Shown piece by piece: positions 1 to 5,331 of a DNA stretch of 5,442 bases (within the stretch, counting starts at the first letter, position 1; the number at the start of each line of letters is the position of its first letter). This stretch comes from Pedobacter schmidteae (GTDB lineage: Bacteria > Bacteroidota > Bacteroidia > Sphingobacteriales > Sphingobacteriaceae), in the NCBI GenBank assembly GCA_945906015.1, contig CAMDQV010000156.1, positions 1-5,442 of the forward strand, given 5' to 3'. A model generated the notes under the pieces. That model was not told the origin of the DNA. It saw nothing but the letters and a program-made list of their open reading frames with translations, and did no database searches. Position numbers and translations under genes: made by a program.

Positions 1-1
1 G

Positions 2-766
2 AAAACCGCCAGAAGTGACCAATTCCGAACAAAAGAAGGCAGAGCCAAGGCTTATGAACAGCTAATGGAAAATGGAATTGATGCCATTGTTGCCATTGGT
101 GGTGATGGCACATTTACAGGAGCCAATATTTTTCATGAAGAGTTTACTATTCCTGTTATTGGACTTCCCGGAACCATTGACAATGATTTGATGGGTACCG
201 ACTTTACTATTGGTTATGATACTGCCATAAATACCGTTATTGATGCTGTAGATAAGATACGTGATACCGCCGAGTCGCATGATAGATTGTTTATTGTTGA
301 AGTTATGGGCCGGGATTCCGGTTTGATTGCTTTAAGAAGTGGAATTGGTTCTGGTGCAGAGGCAATTTTGATTCCTGAAACCAAAACAGATATCAATGCT
401 TTGATCCATCGATTAGAAATAAGCAGGAAGGATAAGTCGTCAAAGATCATCATTGTTGCTGAAGGAGATGATGTTGGTGGTGCCTTTGAAATCGCAAAAA
501 TTGTAAAAGATAAATTCCCGAGTATTGATACAAGGCTTTCTATTTTGGGTCATATTCAAAGAGGCGGAGCCCCATCGTGTATGGACAGGGTGTTGGCCAG
601 CAGGTTAGGTGTAGCGGCTGTTGAAGCTCTGATGGAAGGTAGAACCTGTGAAATGATTGGAATAGTGAATCAGAAAATACATTTCACCCCCTTTAGCAGT
701 GCCATTAAACATAACACGGATGTAAATTCTGAGCTATTAAAGATTGTGGATATTTTATCTCTTTAA
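2..766 (+). CDS. pfkA: ATP-dependent 6-phosphofructokinase, 5'-truncated by window edge
   Basis: Phosphorylates fructose 6-phosphate to fructose 1,6-bisphosphate with ATP, the committed step of glycolysis in the cytoplasm. The frame is already open at base 2; the ATG at 65 is an internal Met, since the upstream codons (KTARSDQF..) read as PFK sequence. 254 residues are present, so about 70 N-terminal residues lie outside, judged from the usual length near 320-330. Visible motifs: GGDGT (98-112), PGTIDND with the catalytic Asp (167-187), GTDFTIGYDTA, VEVMGRDSG and LGHIQRGGAP (545-574). Gly as the fourth residue of GGDG and Gly in PGTIDND are the residues typical of ATP users; PPi-dependent enzymes usually carry Asp and Lys there. 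It ends with TAA 91 bases before the next gene. Family assignment is very secure; ATP rather than PPi use is a motif-based inference. Confidence 0.95.
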   Translation, partial: KTARSDQFRTKEGRAKAYEQLMENGIDAIVAIGGDGTFTGANIFHEEFTIPVIGLPGTIDNDLMGTDFTIGYDTAINTVIDAVDKIRDTAESHDRLFIVEVMGRDSGLIALRSGIGSGAEAILIPETKTDINALIHRLEISRKDKSSKIIIVAEGDDVGGAFEIAKIVKDKFPSIDTRLSILGHIQRGGAPSCMDRVLASRLGVAAVEALMEGRTCEMIGIVNQKIHFTPFSSAIKHNTDVNSELLKIVDILSL

Positions 767-770
767 TTAG

Positions 771-794
771 GAAATTGCTAATTTCTGCATTTTT
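771..794 (+). terminator. Weak hairpin plus T tract after pfkA
   Basis: GAAATT (771-776) and AATTTC (780-785) form a perfect 6-bp stem with a 3-base loop, starting four bases after the pfkA stop codon and followed closely by a T5 tract (790-794). The layout suits an intrinsic terminator, but the stem has only one G-C pair, so efficiency would be low. Read-through into the dehydrogenase gene is quite possible. Confidence 0.3.
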
Positions 795-857
795 GAGTTA
801 CGGGTTTTTATAGTTAAATACCAGGTTAAAACTTATTAATCCTTTATTTAAACTTGT

Positions 858-2066
858 ATGAGGCGTATGAAAAAGTTGAGTTTCCTGATTTATACGTTAT
901 TTGTAATAGGCATAGGATGTTCGGCACCATCGCCAAAAAAGACAAACGAGCCAGTAATTTCACTAAAAATTCAGAAAATTGCCGACGGACTTCATTCTCC
1001 TATTACAGCTGCATTTACTCCGGATGGAACCATGCTCATTGCTGAACAAACCGGACAGATCAGGGTTTTGAAAGGTAAGGATCTTCTTGAAGTAGCATTT
1101 CTTGATTTAAAGCATAAGCTTGTCAAATTGAGTGGTGCTTATGATGAACGAGGTTTATTGGGGATAGCTCTTCATCCTGATTATAACCGCAATAAAAAAT
1201 TCTATGTTTACTATAGTGCTCCCGCCTTTGAGGCAGGAAGTGATCACCAGTCGGTAGTTTCCGAATTTATCACATCTTCTGATCCCCTGAAGGCAGATTC
1301 CGCATCCGAAAGAGTTTTACTGACCGTTCAGCAGCCAGAAAGCAATCATAATGGCGGAGATCTTAAATTTGGCCCGGATGGTTATTTATACATCGGATTG
1401 GGAGATGGTGGTGGTGCGGGTGATAGACATGGAGCTTCGGGCAATGGTCAGAATATGAACACCTTGCTAGGAAAAATTCTTAGGATTGATGTGAATACAG
1501 AAAGCTCGTACAAGATTCCTCAGGATAATCCTTTTGTTGGAACGCGGGCAAAATCAGAGATTTGGGCCTATGGCTTGCGTAATCCCTGGCGATTTTCTTT
1601 TGACCGTGAAACCGGTCAGCTTTTTGCAGCTGATGTTGGCCAAAATAAATTTGAAGAGGTTAATATCATTGAAAAAGGTGGTAATTATGGATGGAGGATC
1701 ATGGAAGCCACACATTGTTTTGATCCGGAAGCAAATTGTAAAACCGATAAACTAAAATTGCCCATTAATGAATATGCCCATGAATTGGGTATTAGTATTA
1801 CCGGTGGATATGTTTATAATGGATCAGCAATAAAAGTACTGTCAGGAAAATATATATTTGGAGACTGGACCGGACCACTGTTCTTTCTCGAACATAAGGG
1901 TCAAACATGGACCCGTGGAAATATTGAATTAATAGGCAAACCATCCGCCGACTTAAAAATCCTTGGATTTGCCGAAGATAATGTTGCTGAGCTGTATATC
2001 TTGACCAATCAGGAAGTGGGCCCAAAAGGAACAAAAGGAGCTGTTTATAAATTTGTAAATCTCTAA
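858..2066 (+). CDS. PQQ-dependent sugar dehydrogenase (glucose/sorbosone dehydrogenase family), predicted lipoprotein
   Basis: A 402-residue member of the soluble PQQ glucose/aldose sugar dehydrogenase family (six-bladed propeller), expected to oxidise aldoses outside the cytoplasmic membrane with PQQ as cofactor. Residues 1-20 are a signal peptide (basic MRRMKK, then a hydrophobic core) ending before Cys21. The IGIGC lipobox has Gly at -3, so the lipid anchor is likely but atypical. Family signatures: [12 protein letters not shown] (96-107), [23 protein letters not shown] (163-185) with His164 as the likely catalytic base, LGKILRIDV (204-212), [11 protein letters not shown] (236-246), ADVGQN (258-263), GGNYGW (274-279) and GGYVYNG (316-322). 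Cys287 and Cys294 could form a disulfide. ATG 867 is an equally possible start (MKKLSF..). The stop overlaps the gmhA start by one base. The actual sugar cannot be told from sequence, and some relatives have unknown substrates. Confidence 0.9.
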   Translation: MRRMKKLSFLIYTLFVIGIGCSAPSPKKTNEPVISLKIQKIADGLHSPITAAFTPDGTMLIAEQTGQIRVLKGKDLLEVAFLDLKHKLVKLSGAYDERGLLGIALHPDYNRNKKFYVYYSAPAFEAGSDHQSVVSEFITSSDPLKADSASERVLLTVQQPESNHNGGDLKFGPDGYLYIGLGDGGGAGDRHGASGNGQNMNTLLGKILRIDVNTESSYKIPQDNPFVGTRAKSEIWAYGLRNPWRFSFDRETGQLFAADVGQNKFEEVNIIEKGGNYGWRIMEATHCFDPEANCKTDKLKLPINEYAHELGISITGGYVYNGSAIKVLSGKYIFGDWTGPLFFLEHKGQTWTRGNIELIGKPSADLKILGFAEDNVAELYILTNQEVGPKGTKGAVYKFVNL

Positions 2067-2632
2067 TGGATAGAATTAAACAACATTTTATTGAAGCCAG
2101 AGAAGTACTGGATACATTTATTTCTGATCCTACTAATTTCAGCACTATTGAATCAGCCGGAAAGATCTTAGTTGATGCTATTCAATCGGGTGGCAAGGTT
2201 ATATCATGTGGTAATGGGGGTTCTATGAGTGATGCCATGCATTTTGCAGAAGAACTATCGGGTAGGTATAGAAACGACCGACCCGCATATCCAGCTATCG
2301 CAATTTCTGATCCTTCTCATTTAAGTTGTGTGGCAAATGATTATGGCTATGCCTTTGTTTTTTCAAGAATGGTCGAAGCTATCGGGCAAAAGGGCGATGT
2401 ACTTTTAGCGATTAGTACCAGTGGTAATTCTGAAAATGTTTTGAAAGCTATTGAGGCCGCAAGAATTAAGGAAATGAAAGTGATTGGACTGACCGGTAAA
2501 GATGGCGGTAGTATGGCCAGACTTTGTGATGTGGAGATTCGTGCTCCCAAATCAGAATATGCCGATAGGGCACAGGAAATTCATATTAAGGTGATTCATT
2601 CGCTGATCGATTATGTTGAGTCTCGGATTTAA
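2066..2632 (+). CDS. gmhA: Sedoheptulose-7-phosphate isomerase (phosphoheptose isomerase)
   Basis: Converts D-sedoheptulose 7-phosphate to D-glycero-D-manno-heptose 7-phosphate, the first step toward ADP-heptose for the LPS inner core; cytoplasmic, SIS fold. The 188 residues align end to end with E. coli GmhA (192) from memory: [22 protein letters not shown] (48-69), [26 protein letters not shown] (116-125), LTGKDGG (142-148) and the C-terminal [14 protein letters not shown]. Residues matching the E. coli metal and catalytic set are all present: His59, Glu63, Gln170 and His178. One difference is Met54, where E. coli has His56. The ATG overlaps the dehydrogenase stop (TAATG), which favours translational coupling and one transcript. 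No other heptose gene is visible in the window. A related SIS isomerase is possible, but the match to GmhA is close. Confidence 0.93.
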   Translation: MDRIKQHFIEAREVLDTFISDPTNFSTIESAGKILVDAIQSGGKVISCGNGGSMSDAMHFAEELSGRYRNDRPAYPAIAISDPSHLSCVANDYGYAFVFSRMVEAIGQKGDVLLAISTSGNSENVLKAIEAARIKEMKVIGLTGKDGGSMARLCDVEIRAPKSEYADRAQEIHIKVIHSLIDYVESRI

Positions 2633-2639
2633 TCCGGGA
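2621..2639 (+). terminator. Hairpin across the gmhA stop codon
   Basis: TCTCGGAT (2621-2628) pairs with ATCCGGGA (2632-2639): 8 bp including one G-T wobble, with loop TTA. It includes the last codons and TAA of gmhA. A T-rich run (TTATTTT, 2654-2660) comes 14 bases later, too far for a textbook intrinsic terminator. A weaker alternative pairs CCGG and ACAG (2634-2645) with CTGT and CCGG (2668-2679). The structure may mark the 3' end between convergent gmhA and ybjQ. Confidence 0.3.
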
Positions 2640-2685
2640 TCACAGCATTTGCTTTATTTTACAATTACTGTCACACCGGGCTCGA

Positions 2686-3015
2686 TCAGGTGCGATCTTC
2701 TACAATAACCGCTGTACCTGATGCACTAACCATCAGCATGCTTCCATTCCTTCCAAGGGTTTCATAATCAAGGTCAACGCCAATAACTGCATTTGCTCCC
2801 AATCGAATTGCCTGCTCTTGCATCTCACGTAATGCGATATCTTTTGCTTCACGCAGTCCTTCTTCATAAGATGCGGATCTTCCGCCTACGATATCTCTAA
2901 TCCCTGCAAAGAAATCTTTGACAATGTTTGCACCAATAATGGCCTCACCGGTTACAATTCCGATGTATTTAACTATTTTTTTCCCTTCAAGTTCGTTTGT
3001 CGTAACTGCTATCAT
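2686..3015 (-). CDS. ybjQ: YbjQ/UPF0145 family protein
   Basis: A 109-residue protein that matches E. coli YbjQ (about 107 residues) nearly end to end from memory: [42 protein letters not shown] (22-48), the helix [20 protein letters not shown], then [14 protein letters not shown] (72-85) and [14 protein letters not shown] (90-103). The family is a small compact fold, sometimes labelled a putative heavy-metal-binding domain, and is thought to form pentamers; its biochemical role is not settled, so none is assigned here. No Cys or His is present, so direct metal binding by thiols or imidazoles is unlikely in this member. No signal peptide or membrane segment is seen. It lies 63 bases downstream of the nucleotidase on the same strand and converges on gmhA. 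Confidence 0.9.
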   Translation of the reverse strand: MIAVTTNELEGKKIVKYIGIVTGEAIIGANIVKDFFAGIRDIVGGRSASYEEGLREAKDIALREMQEQAIRLGANAVIGVDLDYETLGRNGSMLMVSASGTAVIVEDRT

Positions 3016-3029
3016 GATTTTTTAGTTCT

Positions 3030-3040
3030 TTGATGATCAA
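3030..3040. promoter_or_regulatory. Palindrome TTGATGATCAA upstream of ybjQ
   Basis: TTGAT and ATCAA form a perfect inverted repeat around one central G, 15 bases upstream of the ybjQ start and next to the proposed transcription start. A second pair, TTTGAT (3029-3034) and ATCAAA (3045-3050), overlaps it. It could be an operator half-site pair, or a chance pattern in A/T-rich DNA; no regulator gene is nearby. Confidence 0.2.
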
Positions 3041-3046
3041 GTAAAT

Positions 3047-3055
3047 CAAATGTTA
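3047..3055 (-). promoter_or_regulatory. Near-consensus -7 element upstream of ybjQ
   Basis: On the minus strand, TAACATTTG resembles the Bacteroidota -7 box TAnnTTTG with one extra spacer base. Transcription would start near 3040, giving a leader of about 25 bases. No clear -33 TTG element lies at the right distance, so ybjQ may instead be read from the nucleotidase promoter. Confidence 0.25.
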
Positions 3056-3078
3056 CAGTAAGGATCGAAACGGAACTG

Positions 3079-3612
3079 CTACAACAATTTATCCGCCACT
3101 TCCTTCCAATTATTGACCCGTTCGTATTCGGTTAATAGCATATTATGCGGCGAGGTAAAAAGTAGCTTTCTTCCGTTAAAATCTACAAAATTTTTGATGC
3201 GGTCATCAATCATAATGTCAACATTTACTATTTTATGGCCGCAAAGTATAATATTTTGCCATCCGATAAATGGAAAATGTTCTTCGAGCCATTCATACTT
3301 ATCTTGTAGTGAATTGGGGAATTCCATTGCAGCAGAAACAATAAAAATATCATACTTTTCTTGAAGCTTTTTTAGTATTTCTACGCTGTCGGGAAGTACT
3401 GCAAGATCTCTAAAAAATCCCTTTTCATTGATGTAATCCCATAATTTCATTTTAATATTTTCTGGAACATGGTGGTAGACTTCATTACCAGGGATTATTT
3501 CAAGATCAAGGGGAATACCGTAATCACGGTTGTAAAGACTTATAAATTTAGATATCGGATCGGCAATAACTTCGTCCATATCTACTGCAATTCGGGGTTT
3601 TCTTTCAGACAT
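3079..3612 (-). CDS. 5'(3')-deoxyribonucleotidase, HAD superfamily
   Basis: A 177-residue cytosolic phosphatase of the 5'-nucleotidase type C family (HAD fold), expected to remove phosphate from deoxyribonucleoside monophosphates and so trim dNTP precursor pools. HAD motif I is VDMDEV with nucleophile Asp11 and acid/base Asp13; motif II is VSAA with Ser93; motif III is probably Lys127 in GHK; motif IV is MIDDR with Asp136 and Asp137 for Mg2+. DEVIAD after motif I and FTSPHN (152-157) are also typical of the family as I know it. No signal peptide or membrane segment is present. ATG 3612 is chosen because motif I starts only ten residues in and no earlier start fits. It is divergent from rpsP and heads a possible two-gene unit with ybjQ. 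Exact substrate preference (dUMP, dTMP or other) cannot be read from sequence. Confidence 0.87.
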   Translation of the reverse strand: MSERKPRIAVDMDEVIADPISKFISLYNRDYGIPLDLEIIPGNEVYHHVPENIKMKLWDYINEKGFFRDLAVLPDSVEILKKLQEKYDIFIVSAAMEFPNSLQDKYEWLEEHFPFIGWQNIILCGHKIVNVDIMIDDRIKNFVDFNGRKLLFTSPHNMLLTEYERVNNWKEVADKLL

Positions 3613-3616
3613 GTCT

Positions 3617-3624
3617 CAAAAATA
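3617..3624 (-). promoter_or_regulatory. TAnnTTTG-type -7 element abutting the nucleotidase start
   Basis: Minus-strand TATTTTTG fits the Bacteroidota -7 consensus exactly and ends four bases before the ATG at 3612. A start site about 4-8 bases downstream would give a leaderless or nearly leaderless mRNA. No convincing -33 element is visible, and the box lies in A/T-rich DNA, so a chance match is possible. Confidence 0.35.
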
Positions 3625-3632
3625 GGGGTTTT

Positions 3633-3647
3633 ACATTTTTTAAATGT
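3633..3647. repeat. Inverted repeat ACATTT-TTT-AAATGT in the divergent spacer
   Basis: A perfect 6-bp inverted repeat with a 3-base centre lies between the two divergent promoter-like boxes, 12 bases upstream of the rpsP -7 element. It overlaps the region where a -33 element for rpsP would sit, so a bound protein could affect both genes. A T7 tract follows (3650-3656). A/T-rich composition weakens the case. Confidence 0.3.
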
Positions 3648-3658
3648 TATTTTTTTAA

Positions 3659-3666
3659 TATCTTTG
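3659..3666 (+). promoter_or_regulatory. rpsP promoter, -7 element TATCTTTG
   Basis: TATCTTTG matches the Bacteroidota sigma-ABfr/RpoD -7 consensus TAnnTTTG at all fixed positions. Transcription would begin near 3671-3674, giving a leader of about 45-48 bases before the rpsP ATG at 3719. The upstream -33 region is only T-rich, without a clear TTG. A ribosomal protein gene at the head of its unit is a natural place for a strong promoter. Confidence 0.6.
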
Positions 3667-3670
3667 CATC

Positions 3671-3707
3671 CCCGCAGAATAGACTCCGGGAATATGTTGA
3701 ATACATA
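3671..3707 (+). promoter_or_regulatory. Structured rpsP leader
   Basis: The predicted rpsP leader holds two small stems: CCCG (3671-3674) with CGGG (3687-3690), which can extend inward by AG/CT past one mismatch, and TATGT (3693-3697) with ACATA (3703-3707). The first is a G/C-rich island in otherwise A/T-rich DNA and would sit at the very 5' end of the mRNA. The ATG is preceded by an A-rich run (AAAACTAAAAAA) instead of a Shine-Dalgarno sequence, as is common in this phylum. A regulatory role is only a possibility. Confidence 0.3.
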
Positions 3708-3718
3708 AAACTAAAAAA

Positions 3719-4642
3719 ATGGCAACTAAAATCAGATTGCAAAGATTCGGTAAAAAGGGAAAACCTTTTTATCATGTAGTGGTAGCAGACGCTCGTGCTC
3801 CAAGAGATGGTAAATTCATCGAAAGATTAGGTTCTTACAATCCAAACACAAATCCGGCTACCATTGAAATCAATTTCGAAAAAGCATTGGATTGGGTTAA
3901 CAAAGGCGCTCAACCTACAGATACTTGTCGTGCTATACTTTCATATAAAGGTATTTTATACAAGAAACATCTTGAAGGTGGTGTTAAAAAAGGTGCTTTA
4001 ACTGAAGAACAAGCAGAAGCAAAATTTGCTCAGTGGTTAGAAGGAAAAGCGGTTAAGATTGAAGGAAAGAAGGAAATTCTTTCTAAATCTAAACAAGAAA
4101 TTAAACAAGCTACTTTATTAGCTGAAGCTAAGAAGAAGGAAGAAATGGCAGCAGCAATTATTGTCAAAAATACTCCTTCTGAAGAAGTTGAAGAAACTGT
4201 AGCTGAAGAAGCTCCAGAAGTTGAAGTTTCAGAGGTTGAAGAAACTGTAGCTGAAGAAACTCCGGAAGTTGAAGTTTCAGAGGTTGAAGAAACTGTAGCT
4301 GAAGAAACTCCGGAAGTTGAAGTTTTAGAGGTTGAAGAAACTGTAGCTGACGAAGTTGAAGTTTTGGCAGAAGTTGAAGAAGAAGCTCCAGAAGCTGAAG
4401 AAGTTCTTGCAGATGAAGCAACTGACGAAGTTGAAGTTTTGGCAGAGGTTGAAGAAACTGTAGCTGACGAAGTTGAAGTTTCGGCAGAAGTTGAAGAAGA
4501 AGCTCCAGTAGCAGAAGTTGAAGTAGCTGAAGAAGCTCCTGCAGATGAAGCAACTGACGAAGTTGAAGTTTTGGCAGAAGTTGAAGAAACTCCTGCAGAA
4601 GAAGCAACTGACGAAGCTCCAGCTGACGAAAAGGCAGAATAA
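3719..4642 (+). CDS. rpsP: 30S ribosomal protein S16 with a long acidic repeat tail
   Basis: S16 is an early-assembling 30S protein that binds the 5' domain of 16S rRNA. Residues 1 to about 85 are the canonical domain: [28 protein letters not shown] (4-31), then [14 protein letters not shown] (33-46) and [10 protein letters not shown] (59-68). Residues 86-150 are Lys/Ala/Glu-rich and probably helical. Residues 155-307 are a low-complexity acidic tail: I count 69 Asp/Glu and a single Lys in 153 residues, with Val, Ala, Thr and Pro making up most of the rest and no aromatic residue. The whole protein is 307 residues against about 80-90 in E. coli. Extended S16 tails occur in Bacteroidota, usually shorter as I recall. 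The tail is built from DNA repeats in frame, with no stop or frame break. rimM follows after 111 bases. The protein is a secure S16; the role of the tail is unknown. Confidence 0.95.
   Translation: MATKIRLQRFGKKGKPFYHVVVADARAPRDGKFIERLGSYNPNTNPATIEINFEKALDWVNKGAQPTDTCRAILSYKGILYKKHLEGGVKKGALTEEQAEAKFAQWLEGKAVKIEGKKEILSKSKQEIKQATLLAEAKKKEEMAAAIIVKNTPSEEVEETVAEEAPEVEVSEVEETVAEETPEVEVSEVEETVAEETPEVEVLEVEETVADEVEVLAEVEEEAPEAEEVLADEATDEVEVLAEVEETVADEVEVSAEVEEEAPVAEVEVAEEAPADEATDEVEVLAEVEETPAEEATDEAPADEKAE
4187..4350 (+). repeat. 48-bp in-frame tandem repeat in the rpsP tail, 3 full copies plus a partial fourth
   Basis: Copies start at 4187, 4235, 4283 and 4331, exactly 48 bases apart, each opening with GTTGAAGAAACTGTAGCTGA. 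Copies 1 and 2 differ at two bases and copies 2 and 3 at one; the fourth leaves the pattern after 20 bases. Each unit encodes 16 residues: VEETVAEE, then (A/T)PEVEV, then (S/L)E. The rare GAG codon closes every full unit, which points to duplication of a unit and not to convergent composition. Confidence 0.9.
4349..4588 (+). repeat. 33-bp dispersed in-frame repeat in the rpsP tail, 4 copies
   Basis: The 11-codon unit encoding DEVEV(L/S)AEVEE occurs at 4349, 4424, 4466 and 4556 with only one- or two-base differences (GAA or GAG, TTG or TCG). Linkers of 42, 9 and 57 bases separate the copies and carry the related phrases [10 protein letters not shown] and ETVA. The spacing is irregular but always a multiple of three, so the reading frame is kept. 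Confidence 0.85.
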
Positions 4643-4667
4643 TTTCTGTTAAATTATTAAAATAAAT

Positions 4668-4739
4668 AACGTCATTGCAGATGTTTACCCATATGTTTTC
4701 TTTATTGAAAACTCAAAATGGTGCATCAGCAATGACGTT
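4668..4739. repeat. 72-base element with 16-base inverted termini between rpsP and rimM
   Basis: The left arm AACGTCATTGCAGATG (4668-4683) and right arm CATCAGCAATGACGTT (4724-4739) pair at 15 of 16 positions; the exception is A4679 opposite A4728. Inside the 40-base loop, CCAT (4689-4692) pairs with ATGG (4718-4721) and GTTTTC (4695-4700) with GAAAAC (4707-4712), so the whole element can fold into one long interrupted stem. It begins 26 bases after the rpsP stop and ends 14 bases before the rimM ATG. No T tract follows, so it is not a classical terminator. It could be an RNA processing or attenuation site, or a REP/MITE-like palindromic repeat. Confidence 0.8.
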
Positions 4740-4741
4740 CC

Positions 4742-4748
4742 TATTTTG
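4742..4748 (+). promoter_or_regulatory. Possible -7 element just before rimM
   Basis: TATTTTG is one T short of the TAnnTTTG consensus and ends five bases before the rimM ATG. If used, it would give rimM its own near-leaderless transcript downstream of the hairpin element. No Shine-Dalgarno sequence is visible here either. The match is weak. Confidence 0.2.
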
Positions 4749-4753
4749 CCGCT

Positions 4754-5281
4754 ATGAAGATTGAGGATTGTTTTTATATAGGCTATATCACCAAAACCAA
4801 GGGTTTAAAAGGTGAGGTACAGGTTTATTTTGAATACGATGAGCCAGTAAATCTTCCACTTAATTCTGTTTTTGCCGAGATCAATGGCAAGCTAGTACCA
4901 TTCTTTATTTCAGCATATAAATTACAGAATAACCAGACCGGAAATTTCTACTTCGATGATATCGATACCATTGAAAAGGCGCAAACACTTATCCGAAAAA
5001 AGCTTTACTTACCTAATAGTTTAAAGCCTGTTAGAGAGGATGATGAATTTCTGATTACCGATCTTAAAGGTTTTATCGTGCACGATAAAACTGCTGGTGA
5101 GCTGGGTGAGATCATCGAAATTCATGAGTATCCACAGCAGTTTGTGGCAGTTGTTTCTTATAAATTTAAAGAGATCATGTTTCCTCTGAATGATGATTTA
5201 ATTATAGAGATTGATGAGGGAAATGGAATCCTTAAAGTAGACCTTCCCGAGGGCCTGATCGATCTGTATCTGGAATCGTAA
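4754..5281 (+). CDS. rimM: Ribosome maturation factor RimM
   Basis: RimM binds ribosomal protein S19 and helps the 30S head domain mature; cytoplasmic. The 175 residues fit the family length. The N-terminal RimM domain spans about 6-90: FYIGYITKTKGLKGEVQV (7-24) is the signature, and residues 72-91 (DTIEKAQTLIRKKLYLPNSL..) close the domain. The C-terminal PRC-barrel domain spans about 96-172: FLITDLKGFIVHD, then GEIIEIHEYPQQ (118-129), KEIMFPLNDDLIIEID (139-154) and the closing LPEGLIDLY (164-172). ATG 4754 puts the signature at the expected place, and no nearby alternative start fits better. It follows rpsP by 111 bases, the widespread rpsP-rimM pairing, but is separated from it by the long hairpin element. 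The next gene is anmK instead of trmD. Confidence 0.95.
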   Translation: MKIEDCFYIGYITKTKGLKGEVQVYFEYDEPVNLPLNSVFAEINGKLVPFFISAYKLQNNQTGNFYFDDIDTIEKAQTLIRKKLYLPNSLKPVREDDEFLITDLKGFIVHDKTAGELGEIIEIHEYPQQFVAVVSYKFKEIMFPLNDDLIIEIDEGNGILKVDLPEGLIDLYLES

Positions 5282-5311
5282 ATATTTAAAGTAGATCCCT
5301 TTGAGCTAATT

Positions 5312-5329
5312 TTCTATTTTTATATAGAA
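5312..5329 (+). other. A/T-rich hairpin just upstream of the anmK start
   Basis: TTCTAT (5312-5317) pairs with ATAGAA (5324-5329) around a 6-base loop, ending two bases before the anmK ATG; allowing a two-base bulge, TAAT and ATTA extend it. It might limit ribosome access to anmK or be chance in A/T-rich DNA. No promoter consensus is recognised in the 50-base gap after rimM, so co-transcription with rimM is likely. Confidence 0.2.
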
Positions 5330-5331
5330 TT

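Noticed and set aside
65..766. ATG at 65 as the true start of the phosphofructokinase
   Set aside because: The frame stays open to the window edge and the upstream codons read as PFK sequence. Starting at 65 would remove the N-terminal nucleotide-binding segment.
2655..2700. Minus-strand frame past the ybjQ stop reading [13 protein letters not shown] and a stop, which looks like a protein C-terminus and might suggest a frameshifted ybjQ
   Set aside because: YbjQ already ends at the normal length and sequence for the family ([10 protein letters not shown]), and the alternative frame has no family match further upstream. Chance is the simpler reading.
3113..3708. Two + strand open frames (3113-3364 and 3469-3708) opposite the nucleotidase gene
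   Set aside because: Both are short, lack recognisable motifs, and mostly overlap a well-supported gene on the other strand; the second runs through the rpsP promoter region.
4187..4588. CRISPR-like array, because of regularly spaced repeats
   Set aside because: The repeats are directly tandem or irregularly spaced, keep the rpsP reading frame, and there are no unique spacers of uniform length and no cas genes.
4164..4607. Long open reading frame (147 codons) on the minus strand opposite the rpsP tail, rich in Leu and Gln
   Set aside because: It is the complement of the GAA/GTT/GCA-rich repeat codons, which cannot form stops in that frame. Its protein is pure low complexity with no family resemblance, and the + strand frame is a secure S16.
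4668..4739. Intrinsic terminator of rpsP
   Set aside because: The stem is long with a 40-base loop, and no U-rich tract follows on the + strand; rimM begins 14 bases later. Kept as an unexplained inverted repeat instead.
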